A DNA stretch of 64,000 bases, from NCBI GenBank assembly GCA_030710605.1, contig CP092863.1:60956500-61020499 (forward strand). Reading direction: 5' to 3'. A program made the position numbers and the translations under genes. Under the pieces are notes generated by a model. That model was not told where the DNA came from. It saw only the letters and a list, made by a program, of their open reading frames with translations, and made no database searches. Source of the stretch: Cordylochernes scorpioides (Eukaryota > Arthropoda > Arachnida > Pseudoscorpiones > Chernetidae). This document shows positions 30,801-41,600 of this stretch, one piece after another. The first letter of the stretch is position 1, and every line of letters starts with the position of its first letter.

Positions 30801-30989
30801 AATATGTAATCTTTGTGATTATTATCATTATATTACTTTATTTATTTATTTTGATTATAATTTTATTATTATATATTTATTTATTTCTCTCTCTCTCTCC
30901 AAGTCTTTGACGAGTTTAATATTTGTTTTTTGACTCGTGCTTTAGATGTTGTACTAAATTCGAAAAATCACGCGAGAACGCCCTTGCAA
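30801..30989. other. AT-rich with a (ct)n run; nothing recognised
   Basis: Simple-sequence DNA, no gene. Confidence 0.5.
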
Positions 30990-31190
30990 CTTCAGAACAA
31001 TATTAGCGCCTTGTCAAATGATTTATTTTTATTTACTTCTCCTGACGATGATAAAAGATTTTTGTTGAAACGTTGAGAAAATTAAAAACCCTTAACTGGC
31101 CGAAGTGTCTGTTTTTCACAGAAATATGAATGCCAGCAAGACAACCTCTATCTTCAGGATAAAATGATTTACTCAGGAAAATACAAACTA
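30990..31190 (+). mobile_element. Palindromic-type 7 relative with a hammerhead-like core
   Basis: cgccttgtcaaatgattta, then at about 31040 cuc, CUGACGA, a stem gauaaaa/uuuuguu, GAAA, cgu, u, gag, then aactggccgaagtgtc and the shared aaatatgaatg...acaacctctatctt tail of 23470-23515. Stem II differs from the 23.4-kb copy at two bases yet still pairs through wobbles. Confidence 0.55.
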
Positions 31191-31539
31191 CTGATGAGAT
31201 AGGATTGAAAAACTTGAAACAAAGAGAATAACAGACATGACAGTACACGGATGACCTCTACCATTGTTGTCCTTTCTTCTATGTATTCTCCTAGTATTTA
31301 ATTATTTTTTCGTGGCAAATCTTTTTTTCTTCTATCGTCCCTTTTTTATTGGAAACATTTACAGATCATTGGAACCAAACCTAGAGTTCTGGAATGAAGC
31401 GTGGTGAGAAAATGTTGTAAAGGCGAGAACCAGAAAACTGGGAGGTTGTTAACCTGACGTGGCCACAAGAAGGTGTCAGTTCTACAAAGCAATTAGACTT
31501 GAAAGAGTAGAAACAGAATGGCTACATTACAATACGGAA
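31191..31539. other. Intron 5; nothing recognised
   Basis: No supported gene or repeat. Confidence 0.4.
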
Positions 31540-31920
31540 ATATCTTTATTTACGGGGCTGCTAACCAAAATGAATGATTTTTGAGCCCCGATGGACGCAT
31601 AAAACGGAATATAGATAAAACACAGTTGGAGGGGCCAGGAGAGCCGGGATGTAGGGGAGGGGGGCAGGGTGGTGATCCGCGGAGATCAGGGGGAGGCAGA
31701 GACGGGTCCAATAGTGTTGAGCCCAGGGGTGACCGTGGAGAGCAGACATACCGCAATGCTTAAAGTGTATGATTTTTAAGCCCAAAATAATGTAGCAAGC
31801 AGACAAGCCGCAATGCACTATATCAAAGTACCAAGGTGCTGCACGCAACCAAGGTTGTTCAAAAAGGTTAGATTCCCCAGGCCAGGGTACATTACAATAC
31901 AAAAAGTTCAGTCATAAGCC
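31540..31920. other. GC-rich, G-run segment in intron 5
   Basis: 31620-31745 is strikingly G-rich on the plus strand (runs gggg, gggggg, ggg, ggggg). The flanks share short direct repeats (ttacaatacggaaa / ttacaatacaaaaa; gatttttgagcccc / gatttttaagccca). Frames here are short and without motifs. It looks like an inserted repeat of unknown class. Confidence 0.4.
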
Positions 31921-32099
31921 CAAATGTTGCATATACAAGTGATGAAAAATAGGAATTGATATTTTTGAAGTCGTGTCGAGCGATATGTTTATGTACCTTT
32001 GTTCTAATTCCACAAACAAAGAAAGAATAGAAATTTTCAAAACGATTTAATACTTCGAGTCGATAGGCAATCCATCAAAGAAGTTTATATAACAAAAGG
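31921..32099. other. Intron 5; nothing recognised
   Basis: AT-rich, no feature seen. Confidence 0.4.
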
Positions 32100-32250
32100 G
32101 TATACCTGGATCTGTAAAGAAAAAAATATTGTAAATTAAGTTTACTGTGCAATAAATTGATAAAAAGGAAGCAATCTCTCGAAATATTTTGAGAAAAAAG
32201 TTTTTTAAAATTTATTTACAGATACAGGCACGCCTTTTTTTTTTATAGAT
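32100..32250. mobile_element. Palindromic element, hammerhead-relic type 2
   Basis: The outer arms gggtatacctggatctgtaa and ttacagatacaggcacgcc are inverted. Inside, the plus strand reads ttgataaaaagg, a short stem, ctctcgaaatatt, the same decayed module as at 7320-7400. Confidence 0.55.
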
Positions 32251-32435
32251 TTGATACTTACTTAAAAATTCAGGAAGAATATAAATATATATGGAAAATA
32301 TCGATCACAGATAGACAACATAACTTTACAACATAACAACATTACTTCTAACTTCAACTAACTACTGTGTGTATATAACTTAGGAGCATCAAATTGAAAG
32401 AACAAACACTTAGAAAGAGAGAAAGATAGAGAATT
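32251..32435. other. Intron 5, AT-rich; nothing recognised
   Basis: No feature seen. Confidence 0.4.
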
Positions 32436-32624
32436 GAAATACAGTAGAACCTCCCTGTAAACGACAACACCTAATTGCAGAGCCAAAGTATCCTTTAGGG
32501 AGAGGTGTCCTCTTACCGGAGAGTTGCTAAATTGTAAAAATGATAATTTTACAAATGAAAACTGTCCTTTGTAGAGAGGTGTCCACTAGCGGGGTGTCCA
32601 CTAAAGGAAGGCTCTACTGTATAT
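32436..32624. mobile_element. pogo/Tigger-like MITE, complete copy
   Basis: tacagtagaacctccctgta ... aggaaggctctactgta, with the same interior as 4949-5125 and TA at both ends. About 185 bp and no coding capacity. Confidence 0.7.
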
Positions 32625-32814
32625 TTAACATGGATTTCATCATGTAATCTGTTAAACTGGATTTCGTTAATTCGAAGACACGAAGTGATTGTGCAGGGGC
32701 AGAGAGGATCATATGGTGATTTTTAAATCTATATATCGGCGACTTTCTAAGGATGAAGTTCTTTGTCCCTTGATACTTAGAATGATGAAGTACCTAGTTC
32801 ATCGCGTGTTCCAG

Positions 32815-32951
32815 CTGGATTGGGTGGATTATTTTGACACGCTATATGACCGCTCGGGGTTCGAAGGAAGCACGCGGGACGTCACTGTGGTGTTGGCCTG
32901 CCCGAACTACCTCAAACGGATCCTCCCTCTGCTCAACTCCACAGAACCCAG
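32815..32951 (+). CDS. M13 (neprilysin-like) exon 6
   Basis: 137 nt, phase 0 in, phase 2 out. Reads LDWVDYFDTLYDRSGFEG, then VVLACPNYLKRILPLLNSTE and P. It matches the M13 'xxdWlxflxxl...vvvxxpxYlxxlxxlinxTepr' block, including a conserved N-glycosylation sequon (NST). Acceptor gtgttccag ends at 32814; donor ag|gtacgg at 32952. The last 12 bases of this exon are also the first bases of the 94-bp tandem array. Confidence 0.9.
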
Positions 32952-35085
32952 GTACGGAGGCTGCCCATACCGTAGTCTGTAGTTCTATGGTACCTCTAGG
33001 CTGGTAGCAACAAACCCTCCAGTCCACCAACTTCACAGAACCCAGGTACGTGGGCTGCCCATACCGTAGTCTGTAGTTCTATGGTACCTCTAGGCTGGTA
33101 GCAACAAACCCTCCAGTCCACCAACTTCACAGAACCCAGGTACGTGGGCTGCCCATACCGTAGTCTGTAGTTCTATGGTACCTCTAGGCTGGTAGCAACA
33201 AACCCTCCAGTCCACCAACTTCACAGAACCCAGGTACGTGGGCTGCCCATACCGTAGTATGTAGTTCTATGGGACCTCTAGGCTGGTAGCAACAAACCCT
33301 CCAGTCCACCAACTTCTCAGAACCCAGGTACGTGGGCTGCCCATACCGTAGTCTGTAGTTCTATGGTACCTCTAGGCTGGTAGCAACAAACCCTCCAGTC
33401 CACCAACTTCACAGAACCCAGGTACGTGGGCTGCCCATACCGTAGTCTGTAGTTCTATGGTACATCTAGGCTGGTAGCAACAAACCCTCCAGTCCACCAA
33501 CTTCACAGAACCCAGGTACGTGGGCTGCCCAGACCTAAGTCTGTATGTTCTATGGGACCTCTAGGCTGGTAGCAACAAACCCTCCAGTCCACCAACTTCA
33601 CAGAACCCAGGTACGTGGGCTGCCCATACCGTAGTCTGTAGTTCTATGGTACCTCTAGGCTGGTAGCAACAAACCCTCCAGTCCACCAACTTCACAGAAC
33701 CCAGGTACGTGGGCTGCCCATACCGTAGTCTGTAGTTCTATGGTACATCTAGGCTGGTAGCAACAAACCCTCCAGTCCACCAACTTCACAGAACCCAGGT
33801 ACGTGGGCTGCCCAGACCTAAGTCTGTATGTTCTATGGTACCTCTAGGCTGGTAGCAACAAACCCTCCAGTCCACCAACTTCACAGAACCCAGGTACGTG
33901 GGCTGCCCATACCGTAGTCTGTAGTTCTATGGTACATCTAGGCTGGTAGCAACAAACCCTCCAGTCCACCAACTTCACAGAACCCAGGTACGTGGGCTGC
34001 CCAGACCTAAGTCTGTATGTTCTATGGTACCTCTAGGCTGGTAGCAACAAACCCTCCAGTCCACCAACTTCACAGAACCCAGGTACGTGGGCTGCCCATA
34101 CCGTAGTCTGTAGTTCTATGGTACATCTAGGCTGGTAGCAACAAACCCTCCAGTCCACCAACTTCACAGAACCCAGGTACGTGGGCTGCCCAGACCTAAG
34201 TCTGTATGTTCTATGGGACCTCTAGGCTGGTAGCAACAAACCCTCCAGTCCACCAACTTCACAGAACCCAGGTACGTGGGCTGCCCAGACCTAAGGCTGT
34301 ATGTTCTATGGTACCTCTAGGCTGGTAGCAACAAACCCTCCAGTCCACCAACTTCACAGAACCCAGGTACGTGGGCTGCCCATACCGTAGTCTGTAGTTC
34401 TATGGTACCTCTAGGCTGGTAGCAACAAACCCTCCAGTCCACCAACTTCACAGAACCCAGGTACGTGGGCTGCCCATACCGTAGTCTGTAGTTCTATGGT
34501 ACATCTAGGCTGGTAGCAACAAACCCTCCAGTCCACCAACTTCACAGAACCCAGGTACGTGGGCTGCCCATACCGTAGTCTGTAGTTCTATGGGACCTCT
34601 AGGCTGGTAGCAACAAACCCTCCAGTCCACCAACTTCACAGAACCCAGGTACGTGGGCTGCCCAGACCTAAGTCTGTATGTTCTATGGGACCTCTAGGCT
34701 GGTAGCAACAAACCCTCCAGTCCACCAACTTCACAGAACCCAGGTACGTGGGCTGCCCAGACCTAAGTCTGTATGTTCTATGGTACCTCTAGGCTGGTAG
34801 CAACAAACCCTCCAGTCCACCAACTTCACAGAACCCAGGTACGTGGGCTGCCCAGACCTAAGTCTGTATGTTCTATGGTACCTCTAGGCTGGTAGCAACA
34901 AACCCTCCAGTCCACCAACTTCACAGAACCCAGGTACGTGGGCTGCCCATACCGTAGTCTGTAGTTCTATGGTACATCTAGGCTGGTAGCAACAAACCCT
35001 CCAGTCCACCAACTTCACAGAACCCAGGTACGTGGGCTGCCCAGACCTAAGTCTGTATGTTCAATGGGACCTCTAGGCTGGTAAC
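32940..35085 (+). repeat. 94/95-bp tandem array starting at a splice donor, about 23 units
   Basis: Each unit is cacagaacccaggtacgtgg + gctgcccataccgtagtctg + tagttctatggtacctctag + gctggtagcaacaaaccctc + cagtccaccaactt. A second 95-bp subtype has cccagacctaagtctgtatg. Unit 1 begins at 32940, inside exon 6, and contains the true donor cccag|gtacgg. Every later unit repeats cccag|gtacgtg, a stronger match to the donor consensus. The two subtypes alternate in parts, suggesting a dimeric higher-order unit. Confidence 0.96.
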
Positions 35086-35984
35086 CAAAATCAATCCAGC
35101 CTACCAAGAAATATTAAAGCACTATATTCTGAATAAAAGTGTTTTTTTTTTCTATTCTCTATCTATTTTATCTTTTTATAAAAATAAAAATATTTGCGCG
35201 CACGCTCTCAGTGAAGTAAAGTCTGTGTAAAGTCATTGAAGTAAGATCTGTAAAAAGTATTGTTTGATAAAAAAAGAAGCACTGACGTTAAAAATTGTTA
35301 AACAATATATCCTACAGATCAACACTGATTAATGTAAGGATCAAAACACCAAAGATGATAGGAGATGCCTAATTTGAATTCATCCACTTTACATCCTCTC
35401 TGGCAAACTGAATTGTAACCATCAGGTTCCATTGATTGGTTAGCAAAACTGGAAAGTTATCTTTAACCTTATACTCCAAGTTCACATACCTTTTCACACT
35501 CTTACAAGGTTAATACAAAGCAACAGCCTGCCATCTATATATAACGAACGAAGACATTATGACGCGAATGTTACAAAGTAGAAGTAGACAGTAGAAGTTT
35601 GATTTATATGTGAAAAGAAACATTCGTTTCTTTATATCTTCATTTCTTATGTTACAAGGTTGTCTCAAAAGTTCGTAAACACGTGTAAAAAATTGAATAC
35701 CAATATATTATTCGCCGCTATGTATAATATTATTACGTATTCGCTGTAATAATATTATTGTTGTTGTCATGTCCAATGAAGAGCCTCGGATGTCCTTATG
35801 CATCTCTATCACAGCAGTCGCAATGTTCTCTATCTTGGTTAGAAAATAGGTACCATTGCTACGTTAGTCACCTTGGACCAGAATTTGGTCAAATATTCCA
35901 AGAGTCCAGGGGGAACTGGTGTGTTCTCCTCCAAATAATATTATTCGCCAATGTAAAAAACAGTACAAATGTAACATTGTACTA
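35086..35984. other. Intron 6, middle part
   Basis: AT-rich. A frame at 35758-35985 has no family motif. No supported feature. Confidence 0.4.
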
Positions 35985-36165
35985 GGAAAAGGTTCAAAAA
36001 TTAAGAGGCATCTCCTTATCGTGCAACTGAAAGTTGCTGATGATTACCGGAATAAAAATCAAATTTGAAAAAATCAATGAATAGTTGTGATATTTATTCC
36101 GATAGATGGCGCAAGTCATCAGCAACTTTCAGTTGCACGATAAGGAGATGCCTTTTTCTTAATAA
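35985..36165. mobile_element. Palindromic element, type 6, short copy
   Basis: aagaggcatctccttatcgt ... gcacgataaggagatgcctt, with gcaactgaaagttgctgatg inside both arms. The hammerhead centre present in the 18.2-kb copy is deleted. Confidence 0.8.
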
Positions 36166-36581
36166 GAAGAACAACGTTTAAAGAAAAACACGAACTTTTG
36201 TGATAGCTTTAATATTTGGCATTCAGTTTATCAATACATATAGGATAAATGAATGAATTGAACTTCAGAATGTCCAAGCCGGATGAAAAAGGAGGAGGGG
36301 AAGCATTAACAAGCTCACTAGAAAACCTGGGCTTAGCTGGCCCCGCTGATAGTACCCTGTAAGGATTCCTGATCCAGGGATACAGGGTGAGCAGCATATG
36401 TACTCCATGTTAAAAGTGGCTGCATATGGCGTCTGTTCCTCATGTCAGAGGCTCCATTTCTTTTGGAGCTAAGTCGACCTGCTGGGAGTAGGCTCCCAGT
36501 CTTAATGACAAAGGCATTCTACTTCACCCAGTGTGGAGATAAGAAAGAAGAGAAGAGGTTATGTTAACGCTGTGTTGGTAG
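36166..36581. other. Intron 6 end
   Basis: The minus frame 36397-36209 is unremarkable. Short inverted gctgggagtaggctcccagt at about 36480. It ends with the acceptor ttggtag (36575-36581). Confidence 0.45.
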
Positions 36582-36831
36582 GATCGTTGCCAATTACCTC
36601 TCCTGGAGGTTTGTCCACGGACTCCTGCCTTGGCTCAGCCCCCAGCTACGTCAGCTATACCAGGACTTCCACGGTACCATCCCCACAGCGGCTCCTCTTC
36701 CTCACAATTGGGAACGAATGGCTTCCCATTGGCAGATCTGTCTGGACTTTATCTCCAGGAACTATCCCAGCCATCTTGTCGCCTTGCTGGTGCACCAGGA
36801 CAAAGACCGTCTTCTAGCCATCAAGGAATAC
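36582..36831 (+). CDS. M13 (neprilysin-like) exon 7
   Basis: 250 nt, phase 2 in (completing an Arg codon with exon 6), phase 0 out. Reads RIVANYLSWRFVHGLLPWLS, PQLRQLYQDFHGTIPT, NWERMASHWQICLDFISRNY and HLVALLVHQDKDRLLAIKEY. It aligns with the family 'tixNYlxwrxvxxxxpxLsxxfrxxxxxfxxxxxG...prWkxCxxxxxxxlgxaxgxlyv'. The conserved Cys (CLDF) is present. Donor gtattt at 36832. Confidence 0.92.
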
Positions 36832-36894
36832 GTATTTATCATCTTCCATATCTTCTTACATTTATAATTCCTATCTTTGAGATATTCTTTATCT

Positions 36895-37075
36895 ATCAGG
36901 AATATTTACAAATTTGTAAATATTTCTTGTAAAAAAAAAGAAATAGTTAATCGTTTTATTTATCCCGGGGAAGAGCGGTTATTGCTTTAAAGCTTGCAAT
37001 AAAAAGTAAAAAGAAACTCAATGTGAGAAAATATTTAGAGTTTTTAAACGCTTTTCACAATTTTATCTTGAGTCA
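36895..37075. mobile_element. Palindromic MITE-like element, type 4, degraded copy
   Basis: caggaatatttacaaattt, cgttttatttatcccgggga, agagcggttattgctttaaa, then aaaagaaactcaatgtgaga, matching the right half of 14700-14990 and 26070-26310 with many changes. Confidence 0.5.
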
Positions 37076-37228
37076 TGAATAGAGATTGATTGCATATAAG
37101 TTTCCTAAAGACAAAATCTTTTTGCCAGACTACTGGGATGCCTAAGTACTAACACTTATAGTCTATTTGTATTGATCTATTTACATATGTTCGCTAGGTC
37201 AGGGTACTTATATGTGCTGGGGTTGTAG

Positions 37229-37327
37229 GCGGAGGAGGTCGCCCAAGACGTCAAGAAGGCGTTCCCCGAGCTGCTAGATCAACAGACCTGGCTCCATCAC
37301 GAGGCTAGGGAAAGGCTAGCTAAGATC
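37229..37327 (+). CDS. M13 (neprilysin-like) exon 8
   Basis: 99 nt, 33 codons, phase 0 at both ends: AEEVAQDVKKAFPELLDQQT then WLHHEARERLAKI. It matches the family 'aexmvxxikxaFxexlxxxxWmdxxTrxxAxxKxxxi'. Acceptor gttgtag ends at 37228; donor gtgagt at 37328. A DD41D mariner element is inserted only about 25 bases past this donor. Confidence 0.92.
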
Positions 37328-37352
37328 GTGAGTTCCGTCATTTATCTAAATA

Positions 37353-38623
37353 CAGAGGGTGTTCACACTTATAGGGGGGAAACAAGTTTTATTATAAAAT
37401 ATTAAAAATTAACACCATATTTGAAATTTTTCAAATGTTCTATTTGAAAGCCTTTTTGTTTATTTACAGAACGGCACCTGATTTTCCACGATAACAGACA
37501 CTTTCAGATCATGGCCATACTCAAAAGATCCCATTCTTCCTTTACCACTTTCCAGAGCTAATCTTACGTATTTGGACATAATTAAAATATGCAAACAAGA
37601 TGATATCAACATTTCTAAAAAAGGTATTTATAATATTATTCACGACAAAAATATCAAGTTTTTATTCAAAGCACCTACGGAGAAATGGACAAAAGATTAT
37701 CACCCTATATCTGTGAGAACTCCTGCAACTGTCAAAAAAGTTAAAAAATATATTACAAAAGAAAATCCTATGCCACAAAGAGATATAGCCAAATTAATTG
37801 GAACATCAGTGTCAAAAATAAATAAATATTTAGGCCTAAAAGCTACAAAAAAAAAAAAAACATGCGGTTCACAAATTGTTTCAGATATTTTTATGAAAAT
37901 TTCTTGGCTACTGATAGATGGAAATTTATTGTTACATAAGACGAAGCATGGGTATATTTAACCGATTGCGACAGAAAAAGAGCTAAATACTATCAAAAAA
38001 TGGTGGAAAAAATCTTGGCCAATTTGGTTGAAGGAATGTGTCGAAAGTTACCCCAAAGGATTTATGGTGGCATGCGGTAATCATATGAAGGAAAATTAAA
38101 AATAAGAAAAGTTGAAAGAAATGCCAAAATAAACTCGGAGCACTATCAAAACAACATTTTAGAACCTATATTTTCAAATGCTATTCCCTCTATCTATGGA
38201 AAACAGAGCAACAAAGTCTGGTTTCACCATGATAACGCCACAAGTCATACCTCATCTTCAAACCAAGTTTATTTGGAAGAGCTAAGGCAAAGAACAGGAA
38301 TCAAAACTATTCCAAAGAGCAGAACCCCTGTAAAATCCCCTGATTTAGCCCCGATGGATTTTTGCATTTTTGGATGCCTTAAAAGAGCACTTGGAAAGAG
38401 ACACCCTAGGACAATTGAAGGTCTCTAGAAAGTGGTAAAGGAAGAATGGTATCTTTTGAGTATGACCATGATCAAAAAGTATCGGCTATCTTGGAAAATC
38501 AGGTGCCGTTCTGTAAATTAACAAAAAGGCTTTCAAATAAAACATTTGAAAAATTTCAAATATGATGTTAATTTTTAATATTTTAAAATAAAACCTGTTT
38601 CCTATAAGTGTGAACACCCTCTG
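37353..38623 (+). mobile_element. mariner-like element (DD41D), inactive, long terminal repeats
   Basis: About 1.27 kb flanked by TA (37351-37352, 38624-38625). The terminal inverted repeats are unusually long for a mariner, about 130-145 bp: cagagggtgttcacacttat at 37353, its complement ending at 38623, continuing to aacggcacctgattttcc. Inserted just after the exon 8 donor and directly before the 59/60-bp satellite. Confidence 0.9.
37572..38520 (+). pseudogene. DD41D transposase pseudogene
   Basis: The open part 37572-37961 is the DNA-binding half (helix-turn-helix-like IAKLIGTSVSKINKYLG). A frameshift near 37935 precedes the first catalytic block DEAWVYLTDCD. Further breaks follow before FHHDNATSHTSS (about 38224) and SPDLAPMDFCIFGCLKRALG (about 38338). 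Counting residues between the second and third catalytic Asp gives 41, the DD41D spacing known for a minor mariner lineage, against 34 in classical mariner. Multiple breaks make it dead. Confidence 0.8.
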
Positions 38624-41600
38624 TACAACTTATTTAGTCATTATTGTCGACAATAGTTTCTTTTTGATTTTTGACTGAAGCTCCATTGTCGACAATAGTT
38701 CTTTTTCCATTCTTTTATTTGGTGTTCTACTAACTGTACCTTCATTGTCGACAGTAGTAATTTTTCCATTCTTGTATTTGGTGTTCTACTAACTGAAGCT
38801 CCATTGTCGACAGTAGTTCTTTTTCCATTCTTGTATTTGTGTTCTACTAACTGTGGCTCCATTGTCGACAGTAGTTCTTTCTTCCATTCTTGTATTTGGT
38901 GTTCTACTAACTGTAGCTCTATTGTCGACAGTAGTTCTTTTTTCCATTCTTGTATTTGGTGTTCTACTAACTGGAGCTCTATTGAGACAGTAGTTCTTTT
39001 TCCATACTTGTATCTGGTGTTCTACTAACTGAAACTCCATTGACGACAGTAGTTCTTTTTCTATTCTTTTATTTGGCGTTCTACTAACTATAGCTCCATT
39101 GTCGACAGTAGTTCTTTTTCCATTCTTGTATTTGGTGTTCTACTAACTGAAGCTCCATTGTCGACAGTAGTTCTCTTTCCATTCTTGTATTTGATGTTCT
39201 ACTAACTGAAGCTCCATTGTCGACAGTAATTCTTACTTCCATTCTTGTATTTGATGTTCTACTAACTGAAGCTCCATTGACGACAGTAGTTCTTTTTCCA
39301 TTCTTGTATTTGGTGTTCTACTAGCTGTAGCTCCATTGTCTACAGTAGTTCATTTTCCATTCTTGTATTTGGTATTCTACTAACTTAATCTCCAATGTCG
39401 ACAGTAGTTCTTTCTATCATTCTTGTATTTGATGTTCTACTAACTGAAGCTCCATCGTCGACAGTAGTTCTTTTTCCATTCTTGTATTTGGTGTTCTGAT
39501 AACTGAAGCTCCATTGTCGACAGTAGTTCTTTCTTCCATTCTTGTATTTGGTGTTTTACTAACTGTAGCTCCATTGTATACAGTAGTTCTTTTTCCATTA
39601 TTTTATTTGGTGTTCTACTAACTGAATCTCCATTGTCGGCAGTAGTTCTTTCTATCATTCTTGTATTTGGTGTTCTAATAACTGAAGCTCTATTGTCGAC
39701 AGTTGTTATTTTTCCATTCTTGTATTTGGTGTTCTACTAACTGAAGCTCCATTGTCGACAGTAGTTCTTTTTCCATTCTTGTATTTGGTGTTCTACTAAC
39801 TGTAGCTCCATTGTCGACAGTAGTTCTTTTTCCATTCTTGTATTTGTGTTCTACTAACTGTGGCTCCATTGTCGAAAGTAGTTCTTACTTCCATTCTTGT
39901 ATTTGGTGTTCTACTAACTGTAGCTCCATTGTCGAGAGTAGTTCTTTTTCCATTCTTGTATTTGGTGTTCTACTAACTGTAGCTCCATTGTCGACAGTAG
40001 TTATTTTTCCATTCTTGTATTTGGTGTTCTACTAACTGAAGCTCCATTGTCGACAGTAGTTCTTTTTCCATTTTTGTATTTGGTGTTCTACTAACTGTAG
40101 CTCCATTGTCGACAGTAGTTCTTTTTCCATTCTTGTATTTGGCGTTCTACTAACTGTAGCTCCATTGTCGACAGTAGTTCTTTTTCCATTCTTGTATTTG
40201 GTGTTCCACTAACTGAAGCTCCATTGTCGACAGTAATTCTTACTTCCATTCTTGTATTTGATGTTCTACTAACTGAAGCTCCATTGTCGACAGTAGTTCT
40301 CTTTCCATTCTTGTATTTGGTGTTCTACTAACTGTAGCTCCATTGTCTACAGTAGTTCTTTTTCCATTCTTGTATTTGGTATTCTACTAACTGAATCTCC
40401 ATTGTCGACAGTAGTTCTTTCTATCATTCTTGTATTTGATGTTCTACTAACTGAAGCTCCATCGTCGACAGTAGTTATTTTTCCATTCTTGTATTTGGTG
40501 TTCTGATAACCGAAGCTCCATTGTCGACAGTAGTTCTTTCTTCCATTCTTGTATTTGGTGTTTTACTAACTGTAGCTCCATTGTCTACAGTAGTTCTTTT
40601 TCCATTATTGTATTTGGTGTTCTACTAACTGAATCTCCATTGTCGACAGTAGTTCTTTCTATCATTCTTGTATTTGGTGTTCTATAACTGAAGCTCCATT
40701 GTCGACAGTAGTTCTTTTTCCATTCTTGTATTTGGTGTTCTATTAACTGAAGCTCCATTGTCGACAGTAGTTCTTTTTCCATTCTTGTATTTGGTGTTCT
40801 ACTAACTGGAGCTCCATTGTCGACAATAGTTCTTTTTCCATTCTTTTATTTGGTGTTCTACTAACTGTAGCTCCATTGTCGACAGTAGTTATTTTTCCAT
40901 TCTTGTATTTGGTGTTCTACTAACTGAAGCTCCATTGTCGACAGTAGTTCTTTTTCCATTCTTGTATTTGGTGTTCTACTAACTGTAGCTCCATTGTCGA
41001 CAGTAGTTCTTTTTCCATTCTTGTATTTGTGTTCTACTAACTGTGGCTCCATTGTCGACAGTAGTTCTTTTTCCATTCTTGTATTTGGTGTTCTACTAAC
41101 TGTAGCTCCATTGTCGACAGTAGTTCTTTTTCCATTCTTGTATTTGGCGTTATACTAACTGTAGCTCCATTGTCGACAGTAGTTCTTTTTCCATACTTGT
41201 ATTTGGTGTTCCACTAACTGAAGCTCAATTTTCGACAGTAGTTCTTTTTCTATTCTTGTATTTGGTGTTCTACTAACTGAAGCTCCATTGTCTACAGTAG
41301 TTCTTTCTATCATTCTTGTATTTGGTGTTCTACTAACTGAAGCTCCATTGTCGACAGTAGTTCTTTGTTCCATTCTTGTATTTGGTGTTCTACTAACTGT
41401 AGCTCTATTGTCGACAGTAGTTCTTTTTCCATTCTTGTATTTGATGTTCTACTAACTGAAGCTCCATTGTCGACAGTAATTCTTACTTCCATTCTTGTAT
41501 TTGATGTTCTACTAACTGAAGCTCCATTGTCGACAGTAGTTCTTTTTCTATTCTTGTATTTGGTGTTCTGATAACTGAAGCTCCATGTCGACAGTAGTTC

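Noticed and set aside
32689..32814. ATG-initiated start of the exon 6 frame at 32689
   Set aside because: The open frame is intron read-through. The M13 similarity begins at the acceptor (32815) and the phase matches exon 5 there.
23525..35085. Hammerhead cores inside the 63-, 28- or 94-bp units
   Set aside because: I looked on both strands of each unit for CUGANGA and GAAA in the right order and found none.
36533..36932. Two ATG-started plus frames over exon 7
   Set aside because: They are in the wrong frames. The M13 frame (RIVANYLSWRF...) lacks an early ATG because it is an internal exon.
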